Shown here one piece after another: positions 48,477 to 56,710 of a stretch of 64,000 bases of DNA (positions are counted from its first letter, which is position 1; each line of letters begins with the position of its first letter). Origin of the DNA: Thiomicrorhabdus chilensis DSM 12352 (GTDB lineage Bacteria > Pseudomonadota > Gammaproteobacteria > Thiomicrospirales > Thiomicrospiraceae); the NCBI RefSeq assembly GCF_000483485.1, contig NZ_KI519609.1, positions 231,026-295,025 on the forward strand, in the 5' to 3' direction. Under the pieces are notes generated by a model. That model was given only the letters and a program-made list of their open reading frames with translations, ran no database searches and was not told the DNA's origin. Position numbers and translations under genes: made by a program.

Positions 48477-49252
48477 TTGATTTATTTATAGACATGGGTA
48501 ACAGTCGAATCAAATTTGCAGTGTGCAAATCTGATGATTATGAGTATTTAGGTGCATTTAATGTTGATGAAACTCAACCGCAAGAAATTCTGGTTGATTT
48601 GCTGGCTGATTTTAAATTAAAACCAGATCAAATCTTTGTCAGTTCGGTTGCGTCAATGCAGATTGAGCAGAGCCTGCGTGAAGCCATTGCGTCCGTATGG
48701 TCCGTTTTTCCAGTCTTTCTTACTACTCAACTGAATTGCTGTGGTTTAGATAATGGCTATGAAAGCCCCCTTACCCTTGGTGTTGATCGCTGGATGGCGA
48801 TGGTTGCTGCAAATAATATGTGCAAACAGCCCTTTTTGGTGATTGATGCCGGAACGGCCATTACCGTCGATGCCGTCAGCGCTGGTCGTCACCTAGGTGG
48901 TTTTATTGTGCCAGGATTAACCACTATGCGTGAGTCATTGGGCCTAAACACGGCAAATTTAGATTCTAGTTGCACGGGTATGGCAGAAGATTCTGGCGAG
49001 GAGGCACAAGAGAGTTTGTTCGCCACCAATACACAAGCTGGGATTTGTGGGGGAACTCTGTATATGGCTGGCGCTTTTATCGATGCGTCGGTCGCCGAGT
49101 TTGAACATAGGGTCGGTTCCGGAATCGAAGTTTTTGTTACAGGTGGTGACGGTTTGACTCTATCCAGGTTAATTCATGCGCAAGCGGAGTATGTTGAAGA
49201 CCTGGTATTATTGGGCATGATGGGCGTCAAAGAAAGTGTAAAAAAAAGTTGA
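48473..49252 (+). CDS. coaX: Type III pantothenate kinase
   Basis: The 259-residue ASKHA-fold enzyme phosphorylates pantothenate, the first step of CoA synthesis. It has the N-terminal phosphate loop DMGNSRIKFAV, the GVDRWMAM motif and VIDAGTAITVDAVS, all typical of CoaX. It is translationally coupled to birA. The tRNA-Thr promoter begins at its stop codon. Confidence 0.95.
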   Translation: MIDLFIDMGNSRIKFAVCKSDDYEYLGAFNVDETQPQEILVDLLADFKLKPDQIFVSSVASMQIEQSLREAIASVWSVFPVFLTTQLNCCGLDNGYESPLTLGVDRWMAMVAANNMCKQPFLVIDAGTAITVDAVSAGRHLGGFIVPGLTTMRESLGLNTANLDSSCTGMAEDSGEEAQESLFATNTQAGICGGTLYMAGAFIDASVAEFEHRVGSGIEVFVTGGDGLTLSRLIHAQAEYVEDLVLLGMMGVKESVKKS

Positions 49253-49276
49253 CAGTTTTTACAGATTCCCTATAAT
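49249..49276 (+). promoter_or_regulatory. Promoter of tRNA-Thr
   Basis: TTGACA (49249-49254), a 16-bp spacer and TATAAT (49271-49276) lie 12 bp before the tRNA. The sequence after the -10, ACGCCTC, is also found after the upstream rRNA promoter -10. Confidence 0.85.
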
Positions 49277-49287
49277 ACGCCTCATTC

Positions 49288-49363
49288 GCCGACATAGCAC
49301 AATTGGTAGTGCAACTGATTTGTAATCAGTAGGTTTCAAGTTCAAGTCTTGATGTCGGCACCA
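49288..49363 (+). tRNA. thrU: tRNA-Thr (TGT), prophage integration target
   Basis: A complete 76-nt cloverleaf with acceptor GCCGACA/TGTCGGC, anticodon stem ACTGA/TCAGT and loop TTTGTAA (anticodon TGT), with encoded CCA. Its 3' portion is the left attachment repeat, so integration kept the gene intact. Confidence 0.97.
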
Positions 49364-49364
49364 T
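49317..49364. repeat. attL, 48-bp direct repeat
   Basis: Identical to 58364-58411. It spans the anticodon stem-loop, T-arm, acceptor 3' strand and CCA of tRNA-Thr, a standard tyrosine-recombinase attachment site. Confidence 0.93.
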
Positions 49365-49368
49365 ATTC

Positions 49369-49405
49369 AAAGCCCCGTAGAACCTTAGTTCGCGGGGTTT
49401 TTTAT
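49369..49405 (+). terminator. Terminator just inside the prophage, serving tRNA-Thr
   Basis: CCCCG (49373-49377) pairs with CGGGG (49393-49397), followed by TTTTTT. It belongs to the phage side of attL, so the phage appears to replace the host terminator now displaced to 58420. Confidence 0.75.
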
Positions 49406-49447
49406 TATCTATTAATAATTTTTAAATACGATCAAACTAAGATAGTT

Positions 49448-49561
49448 TTATTCTTTTTCCTCTTCCTTTGCTTTTTCATCAGCAATTTTATTGAGCCACA
49501 AAGCAAAAAAAGTTAATAAAAGGCCTGCGAAAATCGGAGGAATCATAAAAAATAAATTCAT
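49448..49561 (-). CDS. 37-residue single-span membrane protein at the end of the integrase transcript
   Basis: An ATG at 49561 overlaps the integrase stop as ATGA. The product begins MNLFFMIPPIFAGLLLTFFALW, one membrane span (with more than 15 hydrophobic residues), followed by a highly charged tail rich in Lys and Glu. Translational coupling and the clean topology suggest a real gene. Function is unknown; it could be a small membrane or coat-associated phage protein. Confidence 0.5.
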   Translation of the reverse strand: MNLFFMIPPIFAGLLLTFFALWLNKIADEKAKEEEKE

Positions 49562-50529
49562 AGTTGTGCCACTGGATTAAGTTCTAAAACCTTTTCAGCG
49601 TAGTCAGGCGCAAGATGAGCGTAACGCATCGTCATTTTCAAATCAGAATGCCCAAGAAGTTTTTGAAGCGTCAACAAGTCACCGCCGTTCTGAACAAAAT
49701 GACTAGCGAAAGAATGGCGCAAAACATGAGTTCTTTGACCTGACGGAAGTTCAATATCACAGGCTGAAAGAAGCTTTTCAAAGCGTTTCGTAAGATCGGG
49801 AAATCTTCTATTTTTTTCCAAATAATCCAAACAAGAATGAAAAAGACTTGATTCTATCGGTATGGATCGGGTTTTACGGCTTTTGGTTTTGTGAAGTGAA
49901 ACACGGCCATGAATGAAGTTCATAGGGCGAAGGCTCAAAATCTCACCCCAGCGCAAACCAGCAGAAAGACCCAATCGAATCATCAGTTCAAGGGGAACAT
50001 AGTCACAATTTAAGAGAATTTTTTCAATCTCAATTTTAGTTAGGTATCGCATTTCAGGCTCTTGATGTTTAAGCTTCTCTATGCCATCCAATGGGTTTTT
50101 GCGAATGTGAATATAGCCATGATCTAAAAGCTTTTTAAAAAGGGTTTTAAGATAGGTATGAATGTGATTTTTGGAATTCTCGCCCATTTTGACAGAAGAT
50201 CGCCAAGCAAGAAAATCACGTCCGGAAAAATTTTGGTAGAAAGGATCTCCAACTTGACGAGCAAAATTCAGCATCATTCTCTTTCGATCAAAACCACTAG
50301 AAAGGTGAACGCCATAAATTTGAAACCATAGTTCGATAATTTCTGAAAGTCTTCGGTAATCTTTTTCCGGTTTGCTTCCGTGAAGAAAAGAATACTCTCG
50401 ATTCGCCCATTCCAAACACTCTTTTTTCGTTTTAGCCGTTTTTTGTCGGCAGGACTTTGAACCTGGGAAGGGATAAATTCGGATTCTCCAGCGACCATCA
50501 GAAAGTTTGACGGGTTGCGACTTCATCAA
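49558..50529 (-). CDS. int: Phage integrase, tyrosine recombinase
   Basis: The 323-residue enzyme has a SAM-like N-terminal core-binding domain and a catalytic domain with Arg193 (SAGLRWGEIL), His268 and Arg271 in HVLRHSF, His294 in LLGHSDLKMT and the nucleophile Tyr303 in MRYAHL. It should recombine attP with the 3' end of tRNA-Thr. Its start codon overlaps the rep stop (ATGA). An integrase cotranscribed with rep is less common than XerCD-dependent integration in filamentous phages. Confidence 0.94.
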   Translation of the reverse strand: MMKSQPVKLSDGRWRIRIYPFPGSKSCRQKTAKTKKECLEWANREYSFLHGSKPEKDYRRLSEIIELWFQIYGVHLSSGFDRKRMMLNFARQVGDPFYQNFSGRDFLAWRSSVKMGENSKNHIHTYLKTLFKKLLDHGYIHIRKNPLDGIEKLKHQEPEMRYLTKIEIEKILLNCDYVPLELMIRLGLSAGLRWGEILSLRPMNFIHGRVSLHKTKSRKTRSIPIESSLFHSCLDYLEKNRRFPDLTKRFEKLLSACDIELPSGQRTHVLRHSFASHFVQNGGDLLTLQKLLGHSDLKMTMRYAHLAPDYAEKVLELNPVAQL

Positions 50530-51749
50530 ATTCTCTCCTCATGAAATTTTTCAAAAGATTTACGACAATACTCTAAAACAGCAATTCGAAGATCAGAATC
50601 AGAAAGATCGGTCCGGTGGACGTGATCGAATTTCTCTTTCAGAAGGTATCGAAAGGACTGCATCCCCAAAAGGTCCTCAGTGATCTGTTCTGGACCGAGA
50701 CCCATTTTTAAAGACGCACTGACCAAATTTCCAAGGGCCAAGGTCGCATTGTGCTGGATGTTTTCTTTGTCTTTTCGGGGTTTTGTGACAAAAACAGGTT
50801 CCTTGTGATCGACCGATTCAAAAAGAAGCCACCAAATCGGAGCCATTTTATTTTTTGTGGAATCCATATATCGAAGGCGATCGCTCATGAAATGTCTCAT
50901 AATGGAAAAAGAATCTTTTTCGAGAAACTCGAAATAGTGTTTGCCAGTTTGATGATGAAATTTTTCAAGTTGTGATTGATGAAGGCGAAGTTCCAGACGA
51001 AAAACTGGGTTTTCTTCCTGATAGTCATAGCCCCATATTGACTTGAAATGTTCAACTTTTTTACTTTTCAGAATTTCTAAATCTTTTCGATAAATCGAAA
51101 ATTGAAAGGAATCTGGCGCGCCTAAAGTGATCGTTTCTTGGCCCTTAGAACCGTTTGCCGTCAATTCGAAATCCTTAAAATCAAAGCTTAGACTTTCATT
51201 CTGATATCCACGACTGGAACGAAACCCTTTCATTCGAGATGCAAAATCAGGAAAAACATCGTTTACGTAATCATATCCGGGTTCATTCACTTGAAAGTCA
51301 ATTGCAAAATGAAGGGCATAATGCACTGGTGTCCAATCGAGAAAAGAAAGATAAGAAAGAACCCCATCCAGCCATTTTTTTTGTTCAGAAATGGGCAAAA
51401 TCAGAAAATGCGGAGAAAGCTCAAATTTGACCTGGCTTTCAGTGTCGTTAATAGAACGTCTAAATCGCTTAAAAAGGGCCTGAATCCCAAGTTGAGAGCT
51501 TTGAAGTGAAAACTGATATTGGGATTTACTTCCAATTCTAGAACGCTTAAATTCGACACCGTTAATTTCTACAATCGAAATTCCATGAATTTGTTGAAGA
51601 AGCTTTTCATCCAAGAAAACGTCATAAAATTGGCGAACAGAATCAACCGTATGCGCTAAGACCTTGAAATTGTCGTATTTTTCCATACTTCCATCCGGAT
51701 TCAAAAAAAAATCTTCTACACGATTTGGTATAATCTTACTTAAGTCCAT
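50526..51749 (-). CDS. Phage replication initiator, rolling-circle (Rep_trans/pII-like)
   Basis: The 407-residue protein has the pattern of replication-initiation factors of filamentous phages and plasmids. LHFAIDFQV corresponds to the conserved RxDxxxD-like strand. ITLGAPDSFQFSIYRKDLEI corresponds to the YxGxRxSxxxxRxYDK block, and PVFRLELRL to the RxElr block. It would nick the double-stranded form in the adjacent intergenic region. GAGAGG precedes the ATG. The nicking Tyr cannot be chosen by eye. The family call is moderately certain; position beside the hairpin region supports it. Confidence 0.75.
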   Translation of the reverse strand: MDLSKIIPNRVEDFFLNPDGSMEKYDNFKVLAHTVDSVRQFYDVFLDEKLLQQIHGISIVEINGVEFKRSRIGSKSQYQFSLQSSQLGIQALFKRFRRSINDTESQVKFELSPHFLILPISEQKKWLDGVLSYLSFLDWTPVHYALHFAIDFQVNEPGYDYVNDVFPDFASRMKGFRSSRGYQNESLSFDFKDFELTANGSKGQETITLGAPDSFQFSIYRKDLEILKSKKVEHFKSIWGYDYQEENPVFRLELRLHQSQLEKFHHQTGKHYFEFLEKDSFSIMRHFMSDRLRYMDSTKNKMAPIWWLLFESVDHKEPVFVTKPRKDKENIQHNATLALGNLVSASLKMGLGPEQITEDLLGMQSFRYLLKEKFDHVHRTDLSDSDLRIAVLEYCRKSFEKFHEERI

Positions 51750-52229
51750 AGCAACCTCTCAACTTCGTTATGGATAATATTGAAGGGCCTTAAGTGGCCC
51801 TTTTTTTATGTCTAAATTTTAGTGAAAAATAAAGGCCTTAATTTAAGGGTTTACCATCACTTTTTAATGATAAAGTGAATTTTTTTTAATCGATCTGTCG
51901 TTTTACTCCACAAAACTACCATCTACAGCGTTTTTTTGTTTATAACTATAGAGTGTTACAGGAACTCTAAACCAGTGGTGGTGCCGGCGGGCAAGCCCTT
52001 GCCTGGCACCACCACCCACCAACCCCAAAAGCACGATTTATCCTTTTTCTATCCAAACAAAGAAAAGGCCCTTCGGGCCAGCCATGAGGTGGCGAGTAAT
52101 GATCTTGTAAAGGCTCATATTGTGCAATCGCATTGGTCGCGCCTAGGCGCTCCCCGTGCAAATAGTTGAAGTCGGGCACCCGGTGCCAGCGCAGCCCTAT
52201 CTGGGCCGCTGACTGGCCTTCGGGATGCG
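51750..52229. promoter_or_regulatory. Prophage intergenic region: candidate origin and packaging signal
   Basis: This 480-bp gap between secretin and rep is hairpin-rich. The largest has an 11-bp perfect stem, GTGGTGGTGCC (51975-51985) with GGCACCACCAC (52005-52015), whose loop holds a GGGC/GCCC mini-stem. Others are AAGGGCC/GGCCCTT (51783-51802), GGCCCTTCGGGCC (52067-52079), GCGCCTAGGCGC (52139-52150) and GGCACC-C-GGTGCC (52175-52187). In M13 the equivalent gap holds both origins and the packaging signal. Confidence 0.65.
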
Positions 52230-53567
52230 TCAATCCCACCAAGGGGAAATCGAAACGGTCACCGGGGGCTTGTCGGTTGGGCTGACATAAACAAAAACGG
52301 CAATTTCCTGCTCCTGACGATCCTGAGAATCGCCAAAAGAAAGAAGCCCCAAACTTTCAGCCTTCCTAGTGCGTTGATCCACTAAGCCGCCAAAAGCGTA
52401 AAAACGACCAGGCTCGACCTGAATGGTGGTGGTGATCTGCTGTTGATCAGTAACAACATCACTAGCTCCCTGGATCTGAGTCGCCGAAATATTTGAAAGT
52501 GATTGGCTGATTTTCAAAGAAATCAAATTAGGAGAAATCGTGCTCAAACCAATGTCGAGGTTAAGCCCAACATTTTTCCTTTCGACCACCTGAATGGTTT
52601 GGCCGGTCGTTTGATCAACAGTTGACTGAACAAAAGGAACTTCTTTACCAGAAACGAGAAGAGCCTTCTCACCGTCAGAAATTTGCAAATAAGGGCGCGC
52701 TAGAATTTGTGAAGTCGTTTCTGAATCAAGATATTGTGCAAAAGCTGAAATCGTCTGAGTAGCATCTGAAAGGCTGTTAAAGCCAAAAACGGAATTAACC
52801 ACATCAAGGCTAAATCCACCCTGTTGAAAAGCAAAGCCAAACCCCTTTTTTTCCATATCAGTCCGATTCAGAGAAGCGATCAAAACAGCCACATTAAAAG
52901 TTTGTTGCGGACGATCAAGATGGCGAACGGTCGAAGCAACTTCAGCAGTTTTTTCAACAGGGCCATAGATAAGAAGCTTTCTAGTTTTTTCATCAAAAAC
53001 CAATTGAACTTGATCACCAAAATCCAAAGCCTTTATTTTTGAAGGATCAACGTCCTGGAAATGAACGACGCGTGAAGTAAATTGCGTTTTCTCCTCTTTA
53101 ATTGAAGAAAGAAAGTTTTCAATTGCACGATGCTGACCTGGAGAGGCATACACCAAGTGAAATTTTTTAAAAGTTGAATAGCGACCTTCTTTATCCAAAA
53201 AAGAAGAAAGATCCACACCTTCAAGAGCCGTTTGGTAAGCCTTTGAATAGAAATCTTTAAAAATAATTTGTTCAGATTCTTTCTTAACAAAAATCTGACG
53301 GCCTTTGACCTCATAATCAAAACCATTAACACGAAGCGATCCGAGAAGAAAATCTTTAAAATCAACGGGAGATAAATCCAAACCCTTAAAAAAGGAAATC
53401 GAACCATCCAATCCAGTCGGAAAAATCAAACTGTACTGAGTTTTTTCACTTGTCAACTTTGCCACTTCTTCAAGCGGCATATCTCGCAACTGAAAATGAT
53501 TTGACTGGGCAAAAGCAGAAACCGAAAAAAGGCTAAAAAGGGCCAGGTGAATCAGAATCTTCATCAT
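52230..53567 (-). CDS. Phage secretin, pIV-like outer-membrane channel
   Basis: The 445-residue protein has a signal peptide (MMKILIHLALFSLFSVSAFA). An N-terminal N0-like domain (FQLRDMPLEEVAKLTSEKTQYSL) follows, then N-domains, and a C-terminal secretin domain with LNLDIGLSTISPNLISLKI and VEPGRFYAFGGLVDQRTRKAESLGLLS. It would form the outer-membrane exit pore for virions. The zot start overlaps by 35 bp upstream. Some filamentous phages borrow host secretins; this one carries its own. Confidence 0.9.
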   Translation of the reverse strand: MMKILIHLALFSLFSVSAFAQSNHFQLRDMPLEEVAKLTSEKTQYSLIFPTGLDGSISFFKGLDLSPVDFKDFLLGSLRVNGFDYEVKGRQIFVKKESEQIIFKDFYSKAYQTALEGVDLSSFLDKEGRYSTFKKFHLVYASPGQHRAIENFLSSIKEEKTQFTSRVVHFQDVDPSKIKALDFGDQVQLVFDEKTRKLLIYGPVEKTAEVASTVRHLDRPQQTFNVAVLIASLNRTDMEKKGFGFAFQQGGFSLDVVNSVFGFNSLSDATQTISAFAQYLDSETTSQILARPYLQISDGEKALLVSGKEVPFVQSTVDQTTGQTIQVVERKNVGLNLDIGLSTISPNLISLKISQSLSNISATQIQGASDVVTDQQQITTTIQVEPGRFYAFGGLVDQRTRKAESLGLLSFGDSQDRQEQEIAVFVYVSPTDKPPVTVSISPWWD

Positions 53568-54549
53568 TTGAACTCCTTAAAATAAGAAATTGATCGTCAA
53601 AAACACAAACAAAACCGAAAACCTGATGGAAACGGCAATTTTCTTTTTTACTAATGTGATAGAAGGCTTTTTCATCCGTAATTCGAACACGATCACTCAA
53701 ATCGAAATAAGCTATACGATATTTATGACTGACCAGAGAAGGATGAAAAAGCGAAATCTTTTCATCAACAGACTGAGCAAATTCCGGTTTTTTCTTTTCC
53801 AAAACTGGAGAAGAAATCCCCGGTGTGGGATCATCAGAAGAAAGAAAACCAGTCAAAGACCAAACCGCAAAAGACACAAGAAGAACAATCAAAAAAACCA
53901 AAAAAGGAATAGCGTAGAGCTTTTTAGGCAATTTTTTATTGTGGGTATGGGTTGCCGCAGATCGGTAAAGCCCGAAAAGCTTTTTGGGAAATCGTTTTTG
54001 CGATGTTTCGATTTCAGCAGAATCTTCATCTTTACCCTCCATAACCCGATTCAGTTTTTTGATGCGAACGGCATTTTGGCCCATGATTCTGGAAAAATGT
54101 CGATGTTCATTCACCAACGCTCGAAAGTGAACATCTACCTGTCGAATCTTTTGAGTGACGGCAACAAAATCACAACCGGTGTGACGATGCTTTTCGAAGA
54201 ACTTCAAAAACTCAGGAACTTCACCCCTGGAACGGGTAGGATAAAAATCCTGACACTCATCGATCAAAACAATCGAACCCCACTCAATTTTTGGGTGATT
54301 GTCATCATAAAGAGACCAAAGGTTTTCGGTAATGTCGGGCGCTTCCAACTCAATCCAGTCAGAAACCTTGTCATAAAGAGAATGGGACTCATCAAAAATT
54401 TTTCCATCTGAAAAACGCTGAAAATTTACGACGTAGACTTTTCGATGAACACCATATTCCTTTAAATCGTCTTCTCGCTTTTTAATTACAAAATCAAGCG
54501 CATTAAGAGTTTTCCCTTCCCCAGGATTTCCAGTAAAAAGATACAACAT
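53533..54549 (-). CDS. zot: Zot-domain assembly ATPase, pI-like
   Basis: The 338-residue protein has Walker A GNPGEGKT (7-14) and Walker B IVLIDECQD (93-101). A single span lies at about 212-234 after a basic cytoplasmic part, with the remaining residues outside. This is the pI/Zot morphogenesis protein that extrudes virions through the envelope with the secretin. It overlaps the secretin gene by 35 bp. Similarity to Zonula occludens toxin reflects shared phage ancestry and does not imply toxicity. Confidence 0.93.
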   Translation of the reverse strand: MLYLFTGNPGEGKTLNALDFVIKKREDDLKEYGVHRKVYVVNFQRFSDGKIFDESHSLYDKVSDWIELEAPDITENLWSLYDDNHPKIEWGSIVLIDECQDFYPTRSRGEVPEFLKFFEKHRHTGCDFVAVTQKIRQVDVHFRALVNEHRHFSRIMGQNAVRIKKLNRVMEGKDEDSAEIETSQKRFPKKLFGLYRSAATHTHNKKLPKKLYAIPFLVFLIVLLVSFAVWSLTGFLSSDDPTPGISSPVLEKKKPEFAQSVDEKISLFHPSLVSHKYRIAYFDLSDRVRITDEKAFYHISKKENCRFHQVFGFVCVFDDQFLILRSSNDEDSDSPGPF

Positions 54550-54562
54550 TCAATTAGCCCTC

Positions 54563-54952
54563 TTAAAATAAATTGCCCTGACGGGGACGGATCATCATTT
54601 TGTAAGCGTGGAGCGTAAAAGAAATTGAAAGCGCTGAAACCAAAATTGAAAGAGACTGAAAGAAAAAAAGCTCATTCAAAGCAGTCAATGCCAGATTCAA
54701 ATGCTCACCCATAAAAGAAAAACTAGCGTATTGACGAATTTCAGCTTCGACAAAATCAAAAGTTGTATCTACACCAAGAAAAACAACAATTCCTAAACCG
54801 AGCATATCAATGAGCTTAAAAAGGAAGGATCCCACAAGAACCGCCATCACGGATTTTGAAGTTGTGGATCTTGTCGAGAACCCAAAAAAAGACCGCAAAA
54901 GACGATAAATTCTTTGGCTTGCCAAAACAAGAATCGAAATCAAATGAAACAT
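54563..54952 (-). CDS. Minor coat/assembly membrane protein, pVI-like
   Basis: The 129-residue protein has about three hydrophobic segments (around 5-25, 35-60, 90-115) and a short basic tail. Size, topology and place between the pIII-like and zot genes match pVI (DUF2523-like) proteins that cap the virion with pIII. Sequence identity to known pVI cannot be judged by eye. It starts directly after the pIII-like stop. Confidence 0.7.
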   Translation of the reverse strand: MFHLISILVLASQRIYRLLRSFFGFSTRSTTSKSVMAVLVGSFLFKLIDMLGLGIVVFLGVDTTFDFVEAEIRQYASFSFMGEHLNLALTALNELFFFQSLSILVSALSISFTLHAYKMMIRPRQGNLF

Positions 54953-56401
54953 TTAAGAGCCTCCCAAAGAGCGCGTAATGATTCGGCCAGAAAGCAAAAG
55001 AACCCCGATCAAACCGATGGCACCGGCCAAATTGAAGATAGGAAAAACGGGTTGGAGATCCAGTTGATAAGTCTCGCCAAGCGCTTCAATCGTGAGAAAA
55101 GTCTGCTTCTGGTAGGTGGGTGAAGCAATTCGTGAATCATCAAGCTGATCGAGCGTAATTTCTTCCGTATTTTCAGAAAGAATTGAAGAAACTTCAGATT
55201 CAATATTCGAAGCATTTTGAGAAAGAACAGTTTCATCCAAATCCAAAACATCAGAAGTGGGATCTGAGCCAGTTCCCGCGTTGATTTCCTGTAACTGTTC
55301 TAGAATTTGAGAATCCGTCGAACCAGCAGTAGGATCAGTTCCACCGATTCCTGAAAGAGACTGAACGTCATTTGAAAGTTGAGCAAAACCATCAAAATTG
55401 GTCGATTGAAGTTGATCAATTTTGGATTCAAGGGCAATTTGATCAACATTCACATCAAAACCATGAATCATGCCGTTTTGCATCTGTTGAGCCAGATAAT
55501 CTAAGTCGTCAGCCATTGAGGTGGAATTGGTTGAAATGGCAGTAGTGGCAGATGCAAGATTTCCAGCAATTTGCTCAATCGAATTCAAATCGCCACGAGA
55601 ATCAAAGGTATTTTCGCTTATGGCAACAAGTTCTGAGTGAAGAGCGCTTATATCAGCTTGAGTTAAAGTCGTGTCGCCGGTCGTGCCGCCGGTAGTGTCA
55701 CCAGTGTCGCCGCCGGTAGTGTCACCAGTGTCACCAGTGTCGCCAGTGTCGCCGCCGGTAGTGTCACCAGTGTCGCCGCCGGTAGTGTCACCAGTGTCGC
55801 CGGTAGTAAAAGAAGGTTGAGAATCCGTGACTTGACAGCTTTCACCAGAACTTTCTGTATATATAGTGTAAGAACCATCTGGGTTTGAATTTGAAATTGT
55901 GGTGTTGAAAAGACACGATTGAATACAGAACGTCGAAGCATAATCGTCAGATGTCACAATTGGACCATCTGTTCCTTCCAGCGAGCAAGAAAAAGAAGCT
56001 TCATCATAAGGCTCTGTTGATATATCGCTATTGGAAAAGGTGCAGTAAGACCCGTTATAGGATGCCACTTCATACTGAACGACAATTTTTTGACCTGGCT
56101 GGTAAGAACCATTGTGACAAGTGTGAGTGAATTCGGTGAGGGTCGCAGAAGCGCCAACCGCTGGACCAAGCGCAAGAACGACTTCATCCGTTACTGGTAA
56201 ACCGAAAGCATCGCCATCACAAGTACCATCAGGCCCGAAATCTATCGGATAAGTTTTTTTTTCAAGCCGAACCTGGCATTCAGTTTTGTCAGAATAAGAA
56301 GTCGTTTGAGAAAAAACAGTTTTATCTTGGGCACGAGCGGTTTCAGCGGTAAAAACGACAAAAATGGAGGCCAGCGCCCAAATCATGAAATTTTGAGACA
56401 T
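54953..56401 (-). CDS. Adsorption protein, pIII-like, with Thr-Gly-Asp repeats
   Basis: The 482-residue protein has a signal peptide (cleavage near ARA, residue 24) and a Cys-rich N-terminal half (Cys42, 61, 95, 120, 139, 159, 163, 189). A low-complexity linker of TGDTTGGD units spans about 200-245. A helical region follows, and one C-terminal span at about 453-472 ends in a basic tail. This is the pIII plan: receptor-binding domain, flexible linker and membrane anchor. GAGGTGAT precedes the ATG and overlaps the 20-codon gene upstream. No similarity to a specific pIII is evident, as expected for fast-evolving host-binding proteins. Confidence 0.82.
   Translation of the reverse strand: MSQNFMIWALASIFVVFTAETARAQDKTVFSQTTSYSDKTECQVRLEKKTYPIDFGPDGTCDGDAFGLPVTDEVVLALGPAVGASATLTEFTHTCHNGSYQPGQKIVVQYEVASYNGSYCTFSNSDISTEPYDEASFSCSLEGTDGPIVTSDDYASTFCIQSCLFNTTISNSNPDGSYTIYTESSGESCQVTDSQPSFTTGDTGDTTGGDTGDTTGGDTGDTGDTGDTTGGDTGDTTGGTTGDTTLTQADISALHSELVAISENTFDSRGDLNSIEQIAGNLASATTAISTNSTSMADDLDYLAQQMQNGMIHGFDVNVDQIALESKIDQLQSTNFDGFAQLSNDVQSLSGIGGTDPTAGSTDSQILEQLQEINAGTGSDPTSDVLDLDETVLSQNASNIESEVSSILSENTEEITLDQLDDSRIASPTYQKQTFLTIEALGETYQLDLQPVFPIFNLAGAIGLIGVLLLSGRIITRSLGGS
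55676..55806. repeat. 24-bp tandem repeat within the pIII-like gene
   Basis: The unit CCGGTAGTGTCACCAGTGTC plus GCCG recurs with interspersed shorter units. It encodes TGDTTGGD blocks in the linker. Units differ in length by multiples of three, so copy changes keep the frame. Confidence 0.8.
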
Positions 56402-56404
56402 ATA

Positions 56405-56467
56405 TCACCTCAGCAAAATGAAGGCGGCAGCAGCCAAGACTAAGAGAACGAAAGTTGTCAGCGCCAT
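56405..56467 (-). CDS. 20-residue single-span protein, pVII/pIX-like candidate
   Basis: AGGAG lies just before the ATG at 56467. The product MALTTFVLLVLAAAAFILL-Arg is one hydrophobic span with a basic end. It lies between the major coat and pIII-like genes, just after the coat terminator. Small hydrophobic virion-tip proteins of this kind exist in filamentous phages, though in M13 gVII and gIX precede gVIII. Confidence 0.55.
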   Translation of the reverse strand: MALTTFVLLVLAAAAFILLR

Positions 56468-56480
56468 AGTTTTCTCCTAA

Positions 56481-56506
56481 GAAAAAAAAGGGGCCGTGAG
56501 GCCCCT
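56481..56506 (-). terminator. Central terminator after the major coat gene
   Basis: On the minus strand AGGGGCC and GGCCCCT form a 7-bp stem with a GTGA loop, followed by eight T. It resembles the M13 terminator after gVIII and would give high expression of upstream genes over downstream ones. Confidence 0.8.
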
Positions 56507-56523
56507 GGTGAGTCAGTTCAAGA

Positions 56524-56694
56524 TTAGCCGAAGAAAGAGGCTTTCACCCACTTGATGACCACCGCGAGAACGGCCAAACCAATCATTGCCGCACCAACCG
56601 AGGCGATAGCTGTCATACCATCACCCGTGATCATTCCAACGCCACTATTGACGGCAGCCGCAAGCTCCGCGCTTTGTGCTGTAGCTTCATCCAT
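56524..56694 (-). CDS. Major coat protein, pVIII-like, without signal peptide
   Basis: The 56-residue product begins MDEATAQSAELAAAVNSG. It has an acidic/amphipathic N-terminus, a hydrophobic span at about 27-49 (ASVGAAMIGLAVLAVVIKWV) and a basic, aromatic end (Lys48, Lys51, FF). This is the classic plan of a filamentous coat subunit that packs on ssDNA with its basic end. GGAG precedes the ATG by 8 bases and no upstream in-frame start gives a leader, so it would insert without cleavage, as Pf3 coat protein does. A strong terminator follows. Confidence 0.85.
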   Translation of the reverse strand: MDEATAQSAELAAAVNSGVGMITGDGMTAIASVGAAMIGLAVLAVVIKWVKASFFG

Positions 56695-56710
56695 GTCGAA
56701 ATCTCCTTTT

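Noticed and set aside
51967..52242. 91-codon minus-strand frame across the phage intergenic region
   Set aside because: It overlaps the hairpin cluster and the secretin 3' end, has no convincing ribosome site, and its composition follows the palindromes rather than a protein pattern.
53533..54549. Zot gene as a toxin gene
   Set aside because: The Walker motifs, span and gene order identify the pI assembly ATPase; the toxin activity of Vibrio Zot depends on its own C-terminal part and cannot be inferred here.
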